Shown piece after piece: positions 48,362-59,522 of a DNA stretch of 64,000 bases (positions are counted from its first letter, which is position 1; the number at the start of each line of letters is the position of its first letter). Under the pieces are notes generated by a model that was not told the DNA's origin, did no database searches, and saw only the letters and a program-made list of their open reading frames with translations. The stretch is taken from positions 1,178,001 to 1,242,000 of the forward strand of contig JAHREC010000007.1 in assembly GCA_020081605.1 (NCBI GenBank), given 5' to 3'. This stretch comes from Albifimbria verrucaria. Lineage: Eukaryota > Ascomycota > Sordariomycetes > Hypocreales > Stachybotryaceae. A program made the translations under genes and the position numbers.

Positions 48362-48368
48362 TATAAAA
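48362..48368 (+). promoter_or_regulatory. candidate TATA box of the sedolisin gene
   Basis: TATAAAA about 100 nt upstream of the ATG at 48464, a typical fungal distance. Inferred from position. Confidence 0.5.
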
Positions 48369-48463
48369 GTCAGTTGATCGCCGTTGATGAGAAGTTGCTT
48401 TTGCCAATCATCCCTAGCGACCTACGTCTTGTTTAAGCAGAGATTATCATCATCCGGTGCATC

Positions 48464-50478
48464 ATGTTCGGAGCCTTTCAATTCGTTGCTGTAGGTCTCT
48501 TCCTACAAGGGATTATCAGCATCGCGGCAGCAAGTCCTGTGTCCTTCCAATCCGCTGCCTCGTGGAGCAACATCAAAGCGTCTATTCCCGAGCAGTTCCT
48601 CAAGCTGTCGATTGGCCTGGAGCCAAAGGAATCCGAGGCCCTGGAAAAAGTTCTTCTGTCTGTTTCTGACCCTCTAATCGTCAATATGGCAAACACCTCT
48701 CACGAGAAGAGGCCAAGGCTCTTCTGCGCCCTCACCCAGAGTCGACTCAAGCTGTCCGTCGTTGGCTGGCTGATGCTGGCATCCCTCATAACCGAATTGA
48801 AGACCAGGGACAGTTCATTCATGCCCACCTCAGCGTTGACCATCTAGACAAGCTGCTCAAGATTCGTTCCTACCTATCCACTCGAGAGAACCGCAGTCCA
48901 ACAGCACTGCACGATTCTGTTCCGCTTGAACTTCGCCACCACATTGCAACGATCCAGTCAACACTCGTGTTTGGAGACACAACACTCCAAGGAAACACTA
49001 TTTACCCCAAGTTTCCCGTTGGCCACCTAAAGAGAGCGACTGCTGTTCGGCTTGACAACAATACTGCGAGAACACGGCCTGCAGATAGGATTGACTTTGG
49101 CCGGTGTAAGAGCAAGCTCACACCAGAGTGTCTGCGCCGGCTCTACAATATCGATGAACTGAACGTCCGCCCGCACAAGAAATCCCTCCTGGGAATTGTT
49201 GGCTTCAACAAGGTCAGTCCCTTCAAACGTATGACAAGTCGCCTTACTAACAGCTTTTAGCAAGCCGCTCAGTACAAAGAGCTTCAGGCATTCATCGACC
49301 GTTTCGCACCCTACGCCGATGGAGCCAACTTCTCTGTCGCTTCCGTCAATGGCGGCCAGAACCCGCAGGGCGAGTTTCCCAGTGGGGAAGCGAACCTCGA
49401 TGTTCAGTACGCTATCGCCATGGCAAACAGGATACCTGTGCGGTATTACACTACTGGAGGCGAGAACCATGACTTTATCCCAGATTTGGAGTATGAACCC
49501 TGTCTTTATGCGATTTGACCCTGCTAATAATGTCCAGCATCGCCGACACTACCACCGCTTATGTTGAGCCATATCTCGAATTCGCAAAGTATCTTCTTGA
49601 ATTGGGCGACGACAAGCTGCCCCGAGTTGTCTCAATCTCCTACGGTATAAACGAACAAGTCCTTCCGAGAGCGTACGCTAAGCAAGTCTGCAACATTTTC
49701 GGCCAGCTCGGCACTCGGGGTGTCTCCATTATCGTCGCCTCTGGTGACACTGGCCCCGGAATATCCTGCCAGTCCAACGATGGGAAAAACACGACAAAGT
49801 TCTTGCCCTCATTTCCTGCGTCTTGCCCATATGTCACGTCTGTAGGAGGCACAGAAGGCAATCGTCCCGAGACGGCGACCTATTTTTCTTCTGGGGATTT
49901 TCGGAGTACTTCAACCGACCGCAGTGGCAGGACAAAGCTGTGGAGCCGTACCTCGCAAAACTTGGGAAGCAGTGGAAGGGGTACTTTAACCGTGAGGGAG
50001 AGGCTATCCCGATGTTGCTGCTCAGGCGATGAACTACCAGATCGTGAACCACGACAAGGTCGAATCGGCCGACGGAACTAGGTATGTTACAAGTGTCGGG
50101 TGTTTCGAAGGTATTGCTAACGGAACCACTAGTGCTTCGGCACCGCTGTTAGCAGCAATGATTGCTTTACTGAACAACTGCCGATTCAACAAAGGAAAGC
50201 CAGCATTGGGGTTTCTTAATCCCTTGATCTACAGTGTGGGCCAGAACGTCTTTACAGAGTATGTATCTACCCGTTTCGCCTGTAAGCTGGCTATGGCTAA
50301 CAGCATTCTCTGCAGTATCACCAAGGGCAAGTCAACAGGCTGCGAAGGCGAGAGCTGGTGGGGGCTCCCATCACCCAAGATTCCTAACGCAGGATGGAGT
50401 GCTGTGCCTGGGTGGGATCCTGTCACGGGCTTGGGAACACCACTATTTGACCGGTTGAAACGGCTGGCATGTCCTTAG
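48464..50478 (+). CDS. secreted sedolisin / tripeptidyl-peptidase (MEROPS S53)
   Basis: Acid serine-carboxyl peptidase that removes tripeptides or cuts proteins outside the cell. The signal peptide is MFGAFQFVAVGLFLQGIISI. The pro-domain has NRQYGKHLSREEAKALLRPH. Exons 48464-49212, 49261-49490, 49538-50258 and 50316-50478. The catalytic Glu and Asp are in GEANLDVQY, the oxyanion Asp in VASGDTGPG, the catalytic Ser in TTSASAP. GWDPVTGLGTPLFDRL near the end is the calcium-site region. The usual GTSAS reads TTSAS, so Gly is replaced by Thr beside the nucleophile. Three one-base losses in C or G runs (near 48668, 49895 and 50013) break the frame; restoring them gives exactly 622 codons with the stop. 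It lies 332 nt upstream of a 5S gene on the other strand. Confidence 0.95.
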
Positions 50479-50810
50479 AATGGATACGTCGTGTCTGTGC
50501 ATCCCGATGATGCCAACTCCGATCGGACAGAGGGCGAGTGTTGATAAGGAGAGGAAGTGAAGAACGTCATACTAGAGCTTGGAGTATTGAAAAGAGGACA
50601 GCAATTAGGTTCTGTTCAACTAATATATTATCTGTCATAGCGCTCCTTTGTTAGCCCGGAGCATTCAGATATCACGACCAGGTCAAAGGAGAACACCCAC
50701 CACAACATCAAGAGACTCGTGATCACTGCGTAGATACTTGTTACAAAATAAAAAACAAGTGCATGATAATGTAATACAAAACTAAGGAGCCAGCAAAAGA
50801 AATGGCAAAA

Positions 50811-50929
50811 ACATACAACAGCCGGTATTCGCTGGTCGTCACCGACCCAACTACTAATCTGCCGGTTACATGCTTAATTAAGGGAGAGCGGACGGGATCC
50901 CATGTTTTCATGCACCTATGGTCGTATGT
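50811..50929 (-). rRNA. 5S rRNA, copy A
   Basis: 119 nt. The minus strand begins ACATACGACCATAGG and ends GTTGTATGT, which pair as helix I. It contains the conserved GGGATCCCGTCCGCTCTCCC and AGTAGTTGGGTCGGTGACG, with the internal pol III control region in that second half. A run of five T follows immediately (terminator). Helix II (GGTGCATG against CATGTAACC) differs from copies B and C but remains paired, as expected for a functional variant. Confidence 0.95.
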
Positions 50930-52078
50930 GCCAAGGAACGGCAATAATTATCATGATGAAAGAATAAATTTTTGAGCAGCCGCCGCATAGGAACATGCTA
51001 GGAACCCCAGGACAAGTCGGGGATTGCAAACCTCTAGCAGCACGGTAGATCAGGGAAGCATGCTTTGATGTTATTATGATCCATGGCTACCCGCCAGATC
51101 CACTTATGGAAACTACAGAGTACCAATCTAGTCGGGGATTAACACACGATGGATCGCCCGTGGCGGTGATATTAAGCATTGAATTGGCAGGATCTCGTTA
51201 ACAGACGAATTACATACAAGCTTGATAATAGTCCTACGTGCCGGTTTCCGTAAATACTTGACGTCACTAACTCAAGGAACCCACACCAGTTGTAAGCAAA
51301 AAGGAGAAGCATGAACTGTATGTGTAGATTGATAGTCTAGAATTTAATAAATGATACTAAATAGTTAGACTAATAAAATGGCCTAAGCACAAGCCAATTC
51401 GTATAATATTTGCGATTTAATTCAAGTCAACCTCGTTTGTCACAAGTTGTAATTCTGACATCGCTCGTTGCCGTCTCCATATTTTTGCTCCACGCCTAGC
51501 ATTTAGCATATTCCCCAGAGATGTAGCAAGAAAGCCCCTCGGATCTCGAGCAATAGGGAGTATTGGCGAAGCAAGGGCTAGGACTTTGTCTTGGCAATTC
51601 CTTCGGCCCCATTATACCGGATAACAACCCGGCTTTCGGCTTCCATCGTCCCCATGTTCACATACTACGCCTTCTTATTATTCAACTTGTGACGATCGTT
51701 ACCTGGTCGTGACTTTTGTTGAACCTCTACTAACTAGCATAGGCATGCCCTATGCTATTTCAGTAGAGAGGGTCGAAGTATGGACCGGATCCTTGCTCCT
51801 GTTGACTACGAACCGTGAGATAATGACGTCGAGTTCGACTCAAGGCATGAAATCGAAGGTAGGACATCGTGCTAGGCTCCGGTTGAGGAATAGTAGAGGT
51901 GGGTTGTCTCCTTCGCACCGTGAAAAGAACAATGGCAACTTGAACAATTTGTCTATAAATTATAGATGCCACGCTCCCCGTTTGAATGGTGTCTTCACGT
52001 AGCAACCATTACAGCTATTCTCAGATATCTTTCCCTCAACTTTCCAGCTCAAAGCTGTCTCACTTACTCACGACCATC
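50930..52078. other. AT-rich intergenic region
   Basis: About 51290-51480 is strongly AT-rich. No transposon frame or terminal repeat was recognised. A TATAAAT at 51954-51960, about 120 nt upstream of 52079, is a possible core promoter for the small secreted protein. Confidence 0.45.
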
Positions 52079-52564
52079 ATGATGTCAAAGACCTTCCTCC
52101 TTGCCATTGCGGCCTCTTTGAGTGTAGCTCAGACCATCGAAAAGAACCTCAACTTCATTTACTCTCGGGGTGATTTCGCCACTATTCCCGGCCCCGGAGG
52201 TGTCGGCGGAGAGTTTGGCCACAGCACAGGGCTTACCATTACCGATGCAAACGGTGCCGAGCTCTACAGTGAGGACTATCCGGGTGGAGCCTCGCCTTGC
52301 GCAAACCCCGAGATGGAGCTCAAGATCACCTCGTCATGCTGGGAGGGCGAGTACACCTTCAAGTGCTCCTCCGACAACTTCGGCAACTACCAAAGCTGCA
52401 GCGTTTCTGATGGTGGAATTCTTGCTTGGCCCGGTGCGGTCGACAAGTCTATCGAGTATGTTGGGATCAGCATTTCGGTTTCGGGCACTTGCGGCGGAGG
52501 TTTTCCTACTGGTGGTGAATGTGGCGAGGGCGCTACTTTTGCAATTGCATCTCACAACCCTTAG
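52079..52564 (+). CDS. small secreted cysteine-containing protein (effector-like)
   Basis: 161 aa, single exon, no frame break. The start MMSKTFLLAIAASLSVAQT is a clear signal peptide; the second Met at 52082 is an equally good start. The mature part has six cysteines: SPCAN, SSCWE, FKCSS, QSCSV, GTCGG and GECGE. It is Gly- and Ser-rich with GPGGVGGEFGHSTGLTITD, reminiscent of beta-rich secreted proteins. I do not recognise a family. It sits between a 5S gene and an NLR-like gene in an AT-rich setting. Candidate extracellular or effector-type protein; this rests on size, signal and cysteines only. Confidence 0.78.
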   Translation: MMSKTFLLAIAASLSVAQTIEKNLNFIYSRGDFATIPGPGGVGGEFGHSTGLTITDANGAELYSEDYPGGASPCANPEMELKITSSCWEGEYTFKCSSDNFGNYQSCSVSDGGILAWPGAVDKSIEYVGISISVSGTCGGGFPTGGECGEGATFAIASHNP

Positions 52565-53163
52565 AATTAAGAGTGGACGACAAGGGATAATACCGCAAGG
52601 AGGCGTTGGAAAGTATTTCGACCCGCTTTGGTGAACGAGTCAAGATGAATATGAACTGGTCCTAATGTTGTGACTTGCAGACGGAATTCATTCCATAATA
52701 TGTATTCTTTTCAGAGACGGAATTATATACTTAGCATATGAAATAAGTCTAAATGTGAGAAAGCAAGAACGTGACTAGCAATATCTACATGATATAACTA
52801 TCATGAGCAATTTGAGACTTCGACAAATGCTAGCACGCTATTGTACAAATAGCTGGAATAAACTACATTCTAAGCTATCATTATACAGAGTTAGGGGCAA
52901 CTATTGCGAGCAGTTCAAATGGGAATTGTTACATAAGGCGCATTGTCTCCCGGTGGATCTCATTGGCCAGACTCGTCAGTGAGGCTGTGGGCTTTGCCAG
53001 GCAGAAAGACTCTATAGCCGCCCGTGCTTAATACCTTGGGCCCCTCAATGCATCCGACCCAATAGTACCTACTGGCAACAAGTCTGAGTTACTCGAGGTA
53101 GTTGGGTGCGCCGACACACTGCGCGGAAATCTGAAGTTGCGAATGGATGCGATGAACTAGAGC
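52565..53163. other. AT-rich intergenic region, 599 nt
   Basis: Downstream of the small secreted protein and upstream of the NLR-like gene. No feature beyond probable 3' end and promoter. Confidence 0.45.
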
Positions 53164-56100
53164 ATGGCGCTCGTCGAAAACTTGCGGCCCTGGGATGCCG
53201 CTGCCCTCTTCACCACTGCTACACTTTTCATTTGGTTTCTCGTATACCGACGTCGCGATTTCCAGTCGGCGCGTGTCAATGCCGTTGCAAGTAACACATC
53301 TACAAATTCAACACAGCCCGCCAGGACCTTGGATGGCAAAGCCAAAACATATAGGCTACGCGGCCTGCCATCCAACTTCAACGAGTTAAACCTACAGAAA
53401 GCTGTAAGTAAAGCTCTGAGAGTGGTAGATAATACTACAGTTGTGGTGAAATCGCTCGCAAGCGACCCCTCTAGACGTGGAGAGAAGATTGCGACCTTGG
53501 AGTTATCCAAGCTATCGAGTCCTGTACTTCAAGACAATGCCAAAGCAGAGTGGCATATATCTGTGCATGATGATAACCACGAAGAACTTACTCTCCACTT
53601 TGATACTCATTTTAGAGGGTGGACACCTCTTCATAGCAGCAGCGATGAGGACTGCACTATGGAGTGAGCATGAACTCGAAACTACTTTCTTGAACACTTA
53701 CTAACAGAGTCAGTCTGATCGCGGTGTCCGGGCTTGCGAGTCATGCTTTTGGGTCCTTCAAAGAAAGAAACGCATCTCATATGTGGCTGCGGGACTCACT
53801 CCCTCGTGATATTCCGAATGTCCGGATCTTCATATACGGATACGACACTCAATTAGAGGGTAGCGTGTCTATCGCAAATCTAGATGATCTAGCCAATGAC
53901 TTTCAATCAAGACTAAAGCTCATACGGAGTTACCAGCAGGCATCAACAACATATGGGCTTGGGCCAATTGCGAGTCCTGAGAGGCCTCTTATACTTCTTG
54001 GTCATAGTCTCGGGGAATACTCATCAAAGCCGTATGCACCATTGTTCTTAATCACAGCCCTAAACACTAACATTTCCTAGGCACTCAATCGTATGAAAAC
54101 AGGAGACTTATCAGATGTATCGAACCTCAAGGCAATTCGTGGGATGCTTTTCTTTGGTGTTCCGAACCAGGGCATGCCGATCGAGCAATGGATACCCATG
54201 GTACAGAACCAGCCGAATCGACTGTTCATAGAGCAGCTGAGTAGCTCATCGGACATCTTGAAAGTCCAACGGGATCTTTTCCGCAAAACATTTGCCTTTG
54301 AAGACTCTAAAGTCTTCTCTTTCTATGAGACTAAGAAATCCCCGACAGCTAGAAGGAAGGTAAGCGAGCTGGTATCCTAAGATCAGTTAAATGCTAATCC
54401 TGGTAGGATGGAGGTGGGTGGGAGATGGAGGGGACGCCTGTTGTATTGGTCGACCGCAGTTCAGCGACACACGGTCGACACTGGGAAGAGAGTGACAACT
54501 TCATCAAGGCAATGTCTAGAACGCATTCCGATTTGGTCAAGTTTTCAAAGTTGGACGATGACTACCAAATAGTCTTATATTGTCTCAGAGAGTTGACGCA
54601 CAACGCGGTCGACCTGATCGAATCTCGGTTTCTGTGTAAGTCATAGTATTTTTGATACATAAACTCCCTACTTGTATCTGTTGACTTCATGATTGAGCAT
54701 GGGTCGCAAAAACTAAACACCTACCATTCTTACCTAGTCATCTTCGCTAAAGGCTTACCTTACTGAATCATGCAAGGTGTAAACCCATTTCCCACGCTGT
54801 TCCATTTCATCGTTTGATCTGTTATCAACTTCGTCTTAGAAGTACTATTCTTTTCACACATTTCTGTATTTAAACCCTATCGTGCTCGACCTTGGCCCCT
54901 CAATGATTTCAGAGCACAAAATATAATTGCAAATGACACTGACTATTCGAAAGCCCAAGGGGACAAGCTCAAGGCAATGATAGATATAGTGACTTTAGAA
55001 GAATTTTTGCCACTATTATCAACACCCCAACAAAAAGCCCCTTCAACTATGGATACACCACTACACCTTGAACCGGAATTCGCCTGGGTTTTTAAGAATG
55101 TTGACTATGAGGATTGGGAGAAACCAAATAGCGAATGTCGCAGACTTTTATTAACTGGAAGAGAGGAGTCCAATATCAACATGGTCTCATCACACTATAC
55201 GAATGAAGGCACAGCAAGGACGCAAGGCTGGGTGCTACATTTCTGCTACCCTTACGCTATTGATTCTGAACCTGCAACATCGTTATTCATTCAGACGCTT
55301 CTTCGACAGATAATCAGTTACCTTCCTGGGGGTCTTAAGATCTCTTTCGTAAAGGCCTTTCTCCGCAGTGTGTGGGCCACAAGATCGTTTGAGGATGATG
55401 ATCTTTCAAATTCACAAGAAAATTGGATAAGCAGTCTTCTGAAGATGGCAGGAAGCTATAGCCTCGTATCAGCTCTAGACCCAATATTGGAATACATGAA
55501 AGAGCCCAAATTACTTGTCATTATTGACGGGTTGGATGGAACCCACCAGGGCAGGCGCGATTTTTTCGCAATATCAACAGCTTTTGTACATTAATAGTCA
55601 GAGAACATCCCAACGTCAGAGTTTTACTTACAAGTCAACCAACAGAAGGGGTAGTACGAGAGCTCGATGGATTTTCACGTATAGCTTTTGACGAAGAACG
55701 AAAAGGTTTTCTTCCGCTCCACCAATTCACACGAAGTCAAGCTAATGATAATACTGAAGAATGCCTACAGAGTCTATTTTTTGAGAATACTCGCCGTGAA
55801 AACATCGCCAGGGGCCATAATGGGTCTTTCGAGTGGCTTTGGGAGCGTGAGGAATACGAAGAGTGGTCTGAATCCGACAACTCATCAGTTTTGCTCGTAC
55901 TGGGGAAGCCCGGTAGCGGAAAAAGCACATTGACGAAGTATTTCAGCGAAAACCTCGCTAAACGGGAGCCAAATGCGAAATCAGCAACTGTGGCAAGATA
56001 TTTCTATACTGCTAGGCAAGGTGAACTCCAGGCCGACCATCGCAGCATGCTTCAGTCGATGATATACGATATCTTGGATCAGAACCCACCGTTGTTTTAT

Positions 56101-58746
56101 TTTGGAATCCAACATGAGTACCGCAAGCTGCTAAAGAGCAGCCAGGACGATGGAATCGTCTGGCCGTACGATGTGCTGAAGAAGGTTATGTTGTTGTTGC
56201 AACATTATCCATCCCAAGAGCGATTGTATCTCATCATTGATGCCTTGGACGAAGCTAGGCAGGAGGACACCCGCGACGTACTTGACTTGCTGTACAACAT
56301 TTGCGCCAGTGCAAGGCATTGCGTGGTGAAAGTCTTCGTAGCTAGTCGCCCTGTGGGGCTGCTCAACCGTTACGTGAATCAACTCTCAAATATACTAACC
56401 CTCCAAGATCATACAAAGCCAGATATTGAAAATTTTACTCACTCTTTTATCGAGAACCTCGAGCGCAGCAACTCTTTAAAGAAAGCGGCCGATTATATTA
56501 TCCAGAATGCCCAAGGGGTATTTGTTTGGGTAGAGCTCGTTGGAAGGCAGCTTCAAGAGTACGATGCTCAAGGCCGTCCACTTGGCGACATATTTAAATT
56601 CTTATTAACACTGCCACGGGAACTGGAAGAGATGTACGAGCTGATGTTCGAGATCATGCCCAAGGAAGATGGTGTTATTCAGGATAGTGTTAAGATATTT
56701 CAGCTCGTTCTCTTCGCTCGTCGGCTTCTTACGGGCAGAGAGATTGTTCACGCTCTTCGAATCCCGGACGATCCTGCAGCTGATTTTACTCCTTCTGATA
56801 CATTCATTCAAGATGAAATTCCAGAAGAACGATATATTATGGTTTGTGGCGGGAATTTCTTGGCGCATAGTAGACAGAATGGTAAACCTCCTCAGACTTG
56901 GCATTCGCTCTTTCATTTACCTTTCGCTAACTAATCGACTGCTAAAGGATCTGTCCAAGTAATTCATCAGACAGTACGAGAGTTTTTCCTTCGAGAAAAC
57001 GGATATACGTCTAAGACTCAATTCGAATTCAAACCAGCGATGTCCACATTCGCATTTCTACAATCTGTTTGCGCTATCTTCTGCTTTGCACAACAAATAT
57101 GGCCAGCATGCTTCCAGATTGGGGCTCGTGGACTACTAAGGATACGGAACATTGTATAAGATATCTCGACAGCATGCCATTGGCAAACTACGCTCTTGGA
57201 CACTTAAAGTATCACATAGATGCTTCTTCCAATGCTTTAGAACTACAAAAGGTGGTCGATGACTTCCTCCAACGGCTGACCTTTACACCGGCGATTTATT
57301 TACTCGAAAACTGGGTTACGTCTTCATTAAAGCAAAAGCTGCCTCAAGCCCGACAGGAAGACGCCGCAATAAATTTCAGGATAGAGATTTTCAAGGCTGC
57401 AGTTACAATAGGACTTCCTACAGGAACCGAATTGTTGCTTACGGCAGGTGTGAATATCCATATGAAGGACGAAAAGGGCTTATACTTCATGCACTTGGCT
57501 GCCATGAATGGCCAGGAAAGTGTAGTAAAAGTCCTTCTGGACAACCAGGCACGCCCAGATGTAAAGGATAACAACAGACGGACTCCACTATTATGGGCGG
57601 CGGAAAAGGGTTCCCGGCCATAGTCAGACTCCTGCTAGAGCATGGAGCAGATATATACTCAGAAGACTTGCAGGGACGAACCGCAGTGCATTGGGCAGCC
57701 ATAACAGGGCGCTTGGAGGTGGTACGGTTACTGCTAGACCTTGAGCTAAACAAGGAGAACGCAACAGTGACGGTCGGACGGCACTGCACTGCGCAGCTAT
57801 GTATGGGCATGTTGAGGTCACCCGGCTATTGTTGGACTCTGGTGCAGATCTCTACGAAAGAGACGGTTACAACCAACGCGCATTGGACCTGGCTGCCACC
57901 CATGGTCATGATGGGTTGGTACTGTTCATTCTTGAGAACATGGAGGAAATTGATATCGATGGCATCCATACGAACGGACACACTGTGCTACACGGGACAG
58001 CCATGCACGGGCACTCAGCAGTAATGCAAGCTCTATTGCAGTATAATGCGAGCGCAAACATTCAGGATGGACTTGGCTATACGGCCTTGCACCGCTCATG
58101 TATGTATGGATATGAAGCGGTTACACGAATGCTCCTAGCACATGGATGGGTTGTCGACATAAGGGACAATGACGGGTGGACAGCAATGCACTGGTCGGCT
58201 GTCAACGGCCATGAGACGATAATACGGATTTTGCTAGACTACGGCACTGCTGTTGATATCCCAGATGATAACGGTTGGACTGCTATGCATTGGGCGGCTG
58301 AGAATGGCCATGAGTCAGCGATCAGAACATTGCTTGAAAGAGAGGCTGATATCGATAAACGTGATTATGACGGGTGGACAGCATTGCACCGTGCTTCCAA
58401 GAATGCACATATGGCAGTGGTACGTATACTACTGGGAAGGGGTGCTAATGTGAATACCAAGGATATGAGTGGATGGACACCATTGCACCGGGCGTCTCAG
58501 GCTGGGCATATTGAGGTGGTAGACAGCCTACTAAAGCATAAAGCAGCCGTGGACGCAGTTAACGACCAACAAGAGACTGCGTTGCACATCGCGGTCAAGA
58601 ATGAGCGTTTGGAAGTTATCAAACTCCTCCTTGGTCATGGAACCAATGTGGCTATAAAGAACAGGCACGGCATGACAGCCCTTATTCTGGCGCGAAGGGA
58701 AGGTTATAGGGATGCTGCACTGCTCTTGTCTAGTTACAATACTTGA
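53164..58746 (+). CDS. NLR-like STAND protein: SesB-type hydrolase, tandem NACHT-like modules, ankyrin repeats
   Basis: About 1,700 aa, probably a cytosolic or membrane-tethered sensor for non-self or damage (inferred from family). The N-terminus MALVENLRPWDAAALF has one hydrophobic segment (residues ~12-27) followed by YRRR. The SesB-like alpha/beta-hydrolase has AVSGLASHAFGSFKERN and nucleophile elbow GHSLG (about 54000). A first NACHT-like module (about 54980-55720) keeps LLVIIDGLDG and VLLTSQP but has GREESNIN in place of a P-loop. A complete NACHT follows: GKPGSGKST (55903-55929), LYLIIDALDEA (about 56223), VFVASRP. About 13 ankyrin repeats run 57470-58740. Introns: 53664-53707, 54032-54080, 54360-54406, one from about 54636 to about 54840 (acceptor uncertain), 56882-56947. 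Frame breaks near 54014, 55566, 57060, 57608 and 57761 fit one-base losses, mostly in runs. Confidence 0.9.
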
Positions 58747-59216
58747 AGCTCTGTGTAGATATTTATATCAGAATGGCTAGTTGGCTCAGTCAAACCAGAG
58801 TCGCCGGTTAGTGGTGGAGGCTAGCTTCTTCGGCACTTGCAAAGAGGCAACAAGATAGGCATACTACGCAGCAGACATACGTATCGCTTACTTGTATGTG
58901 AAGTATGAATGTAATAGTTTGACGTTGGACCGAGACCGGTCGTAGTTGGCTTGTGAAAGCTGCTCCAAGCATATGGCTACCTATCACAGGATGAGGCCCC
59001 AATTGTATGCTGTCGCCCACTTATTCGTGTTCGAAGTCTCTAATTGAAGATCACTTTCTCCGGCTTATTGTCGTTTTCAGTAATAAACCGTATGCATATG
59101 GGTGTTATCGTGGCGAGTAGTTGCAAGGTGAGGTAATCTTGTTTCAGCTGTGTCGCGAATAGCTCACCATCCAATCTATGCGCTGGTTATAAGCAGCATA
59201 CGTTCGCAATTCAATC
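58747..59216. other. intergenic, NLR 3' end to 5S copy B
   Basis: 470 nt with no supported feature. Confidence 0.5.
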
Positions 59217-59335
59217 ACATACGACCACAGCTGTTTGAAAACATGGGATCCCGTCCGCTCTCCCTTAATTAAGCAAGCAAGCGGCAGATTAGTAGTTGGG
59301 TCGGTGACGACCAGCGAACACCGGCTGTTGTATGT
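59217..59335 (+). rRNA. 5S rRNA, copy B (slightly diverged)
   Basis: 119 nt, beginning ACATACGACCACAGCTG and ending GTTGTATGT. Its helix II is almost the same as in copy C. It differs from copy C by AAGCGG for AACCGG and CGAACACCGG for CGAATACCGG. The T run after the gene is interrupted (TTATTC) before CTTTTT, a weaker terminator than in copies A and C. It may be functional or an early-stage pseudogene. Confidence 0.88.
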
Positions 59336-59403
59336 TATTCTTTTTGCCATCATGGTTCATGATGATCAAGGCATCATAAGTCTAATTGCAAGTCCTTTCC
59401 GTC

Positions 59404-59522
59404 ACATACGACCACAGCTGTTTGAAAACATGGGATCCCGTCCGCTCTCCCTTAATTAAGCAAGCAACCGGCAGATTAGTAGTTGGGTCGGTGACGACCA
59501 GCGAATACCGGCTGTTGTATGT
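59404..59522 (+). rRNA. 5S rRNA, copy C
   Basis: 119 nt, 68 nt after copy B in the same direction. It has intact helix I, the conserved GGGATCCCGTCCGCTCTCCC, the pol III internal region with GGTCGGTGACGACC, and a seven-T terminator directly after GTATG. Its helix II pairs TGTTTG with CAAGCA. Confidence 0.95.

Larger units (their letters stand above)
47235..48463. other. divergent intergenic region between U2 and the sedolisin gene
   Basis: Contains the TGCCTGGAGC repeat (47315-47354) and the sedolisin TATA box. The frame at 47878-48324 minus has no recognisable domain and runs against the sedolisin promoter. Confidence 0.45.
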
